5,147 nucleotides of DNA from Methanoregulaceae archaeon UBA288 (lineage in GTDB: Archaea; Halobacteriota; Methanomicrobia; Methanomicrobiales; Methanospirillaceae). Made by a program: the position numbers and the translations under genes. The stretch is from positions 1,889 to 7,035 of the forward strand of contig DAEF01000252.1 in the NCBI GenBank assembly GCA_002495225.1. The letters are read 5' to 3'. The notes below the pieces were generated by a model that did no database searches, was not told the DNA's origin, and saw only the letters and a program-made list of their open reading frames with translations. Shown here piece after piece: positions 5,120 through 5,147 of the stretch; the first letter of the stretch is position 1, and each line of letters begins with the position of its first letter.

Positions 5120-5147
5120 AAAAAGGGTATAGTGGCAAACTAGCCAC
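5120..5147. repeat. AT-rich patch and short inverted repeat at the right edge
   Basis: The last 28 bases are AT-rich compared with the rest. GTGGC (5132-5136) and GCCAC (5143-5147) form a 5-bp stem around AAACTA. On the minus strand the stem is followed seven bases later by five T residues (5124-5120), as in a weak terminator for a gene beyond the edge. On the plus strand AAAAAGGGTATAG (5120-5132) resembles a TATA element for a gene starting beyond 5147. The window end prevents a choice. Confidence 0.3.

Noticed and set aside
4751..5143. A 130-codon plus-strand open frame starting with TTG.
   Set aside because: No ribosome binding site; composition is Ser/Arg/Pro-rich and not protein-like; the minus strand looks more coding in the same stretch.
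1..5147. tRNA, rRNA, CRISPR array, insertion sequence, defence or toxin-antitoxin system.
   Set aside because: I saw no cloverleaf with conserved loop bases, no regularly spaced repeats, no transposase and no toxin partner for the RHH protein.

Overview
The window suggests a GC-rich prokaryote, most likely a methanogenic archaeon of the Methanomicrobiales (Methanoculleus-like). The sequence shows very high GC with strong G/C preference at third codon positions, GAGGTGA- and GGAGG-type ribosome binding sites, and short AT-rich TATA-like patches about 25-40 bases upstream of several starts. The GYD-domain and ADP-ribosylglycohydrolase proteins fit that group. The organism call is an inference from overall protein character; no database was searched.

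Layout from left to right. Positions 1-1246 (minus strand) carry hisD, histidinol dehydrogenase, complete except for a few C-terminal residues lost at the left edge. A 306-bp gene-free gap with a perfect hairpin follows. Positions 1553-2017 (minus) encode an uncharacterised 154-residue protein. Positions 2221-2511 (minus) encode a 96-residue GYD-domain protein, with a terminator-like hairpin just after its stop. A 193-bp divergent intergenic region rich in palindromes leads to an ADP-ribosylglycohydrolase (DraG family) gene on the plus strand (2705-3644). One extra A near 2943 interrupts it. A convergent 45-codon small ORF (3690-3827, minus) has a strong ribosome binding site and a well-placed TATA-like element. 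Positions 4068-4691 (plus) encode a ribbon-helix-helix DNA-binding domain fused to a long alanine-rich coiled coil. A hairpin and several palindromes follow it. The right end (about 4750-5147) has no intact gene that I can support, only a possible frameshifted remnant on the minus strand.

The genes do not form an obvious pathway or operon. hisD belongs to histidine biosynthesis, and the others are separate units, mostly with their own promoter or ribosome-binding signals. The points most worth checking are the single-base interruption of the ADP-ribosylglycohydrolase gene, the unannotated-looking 45-codon gene and the RHH/coiled-coil fusion. I see no tRNA, rRNA, CRISPR array, insertion sequence or evident defence system here.
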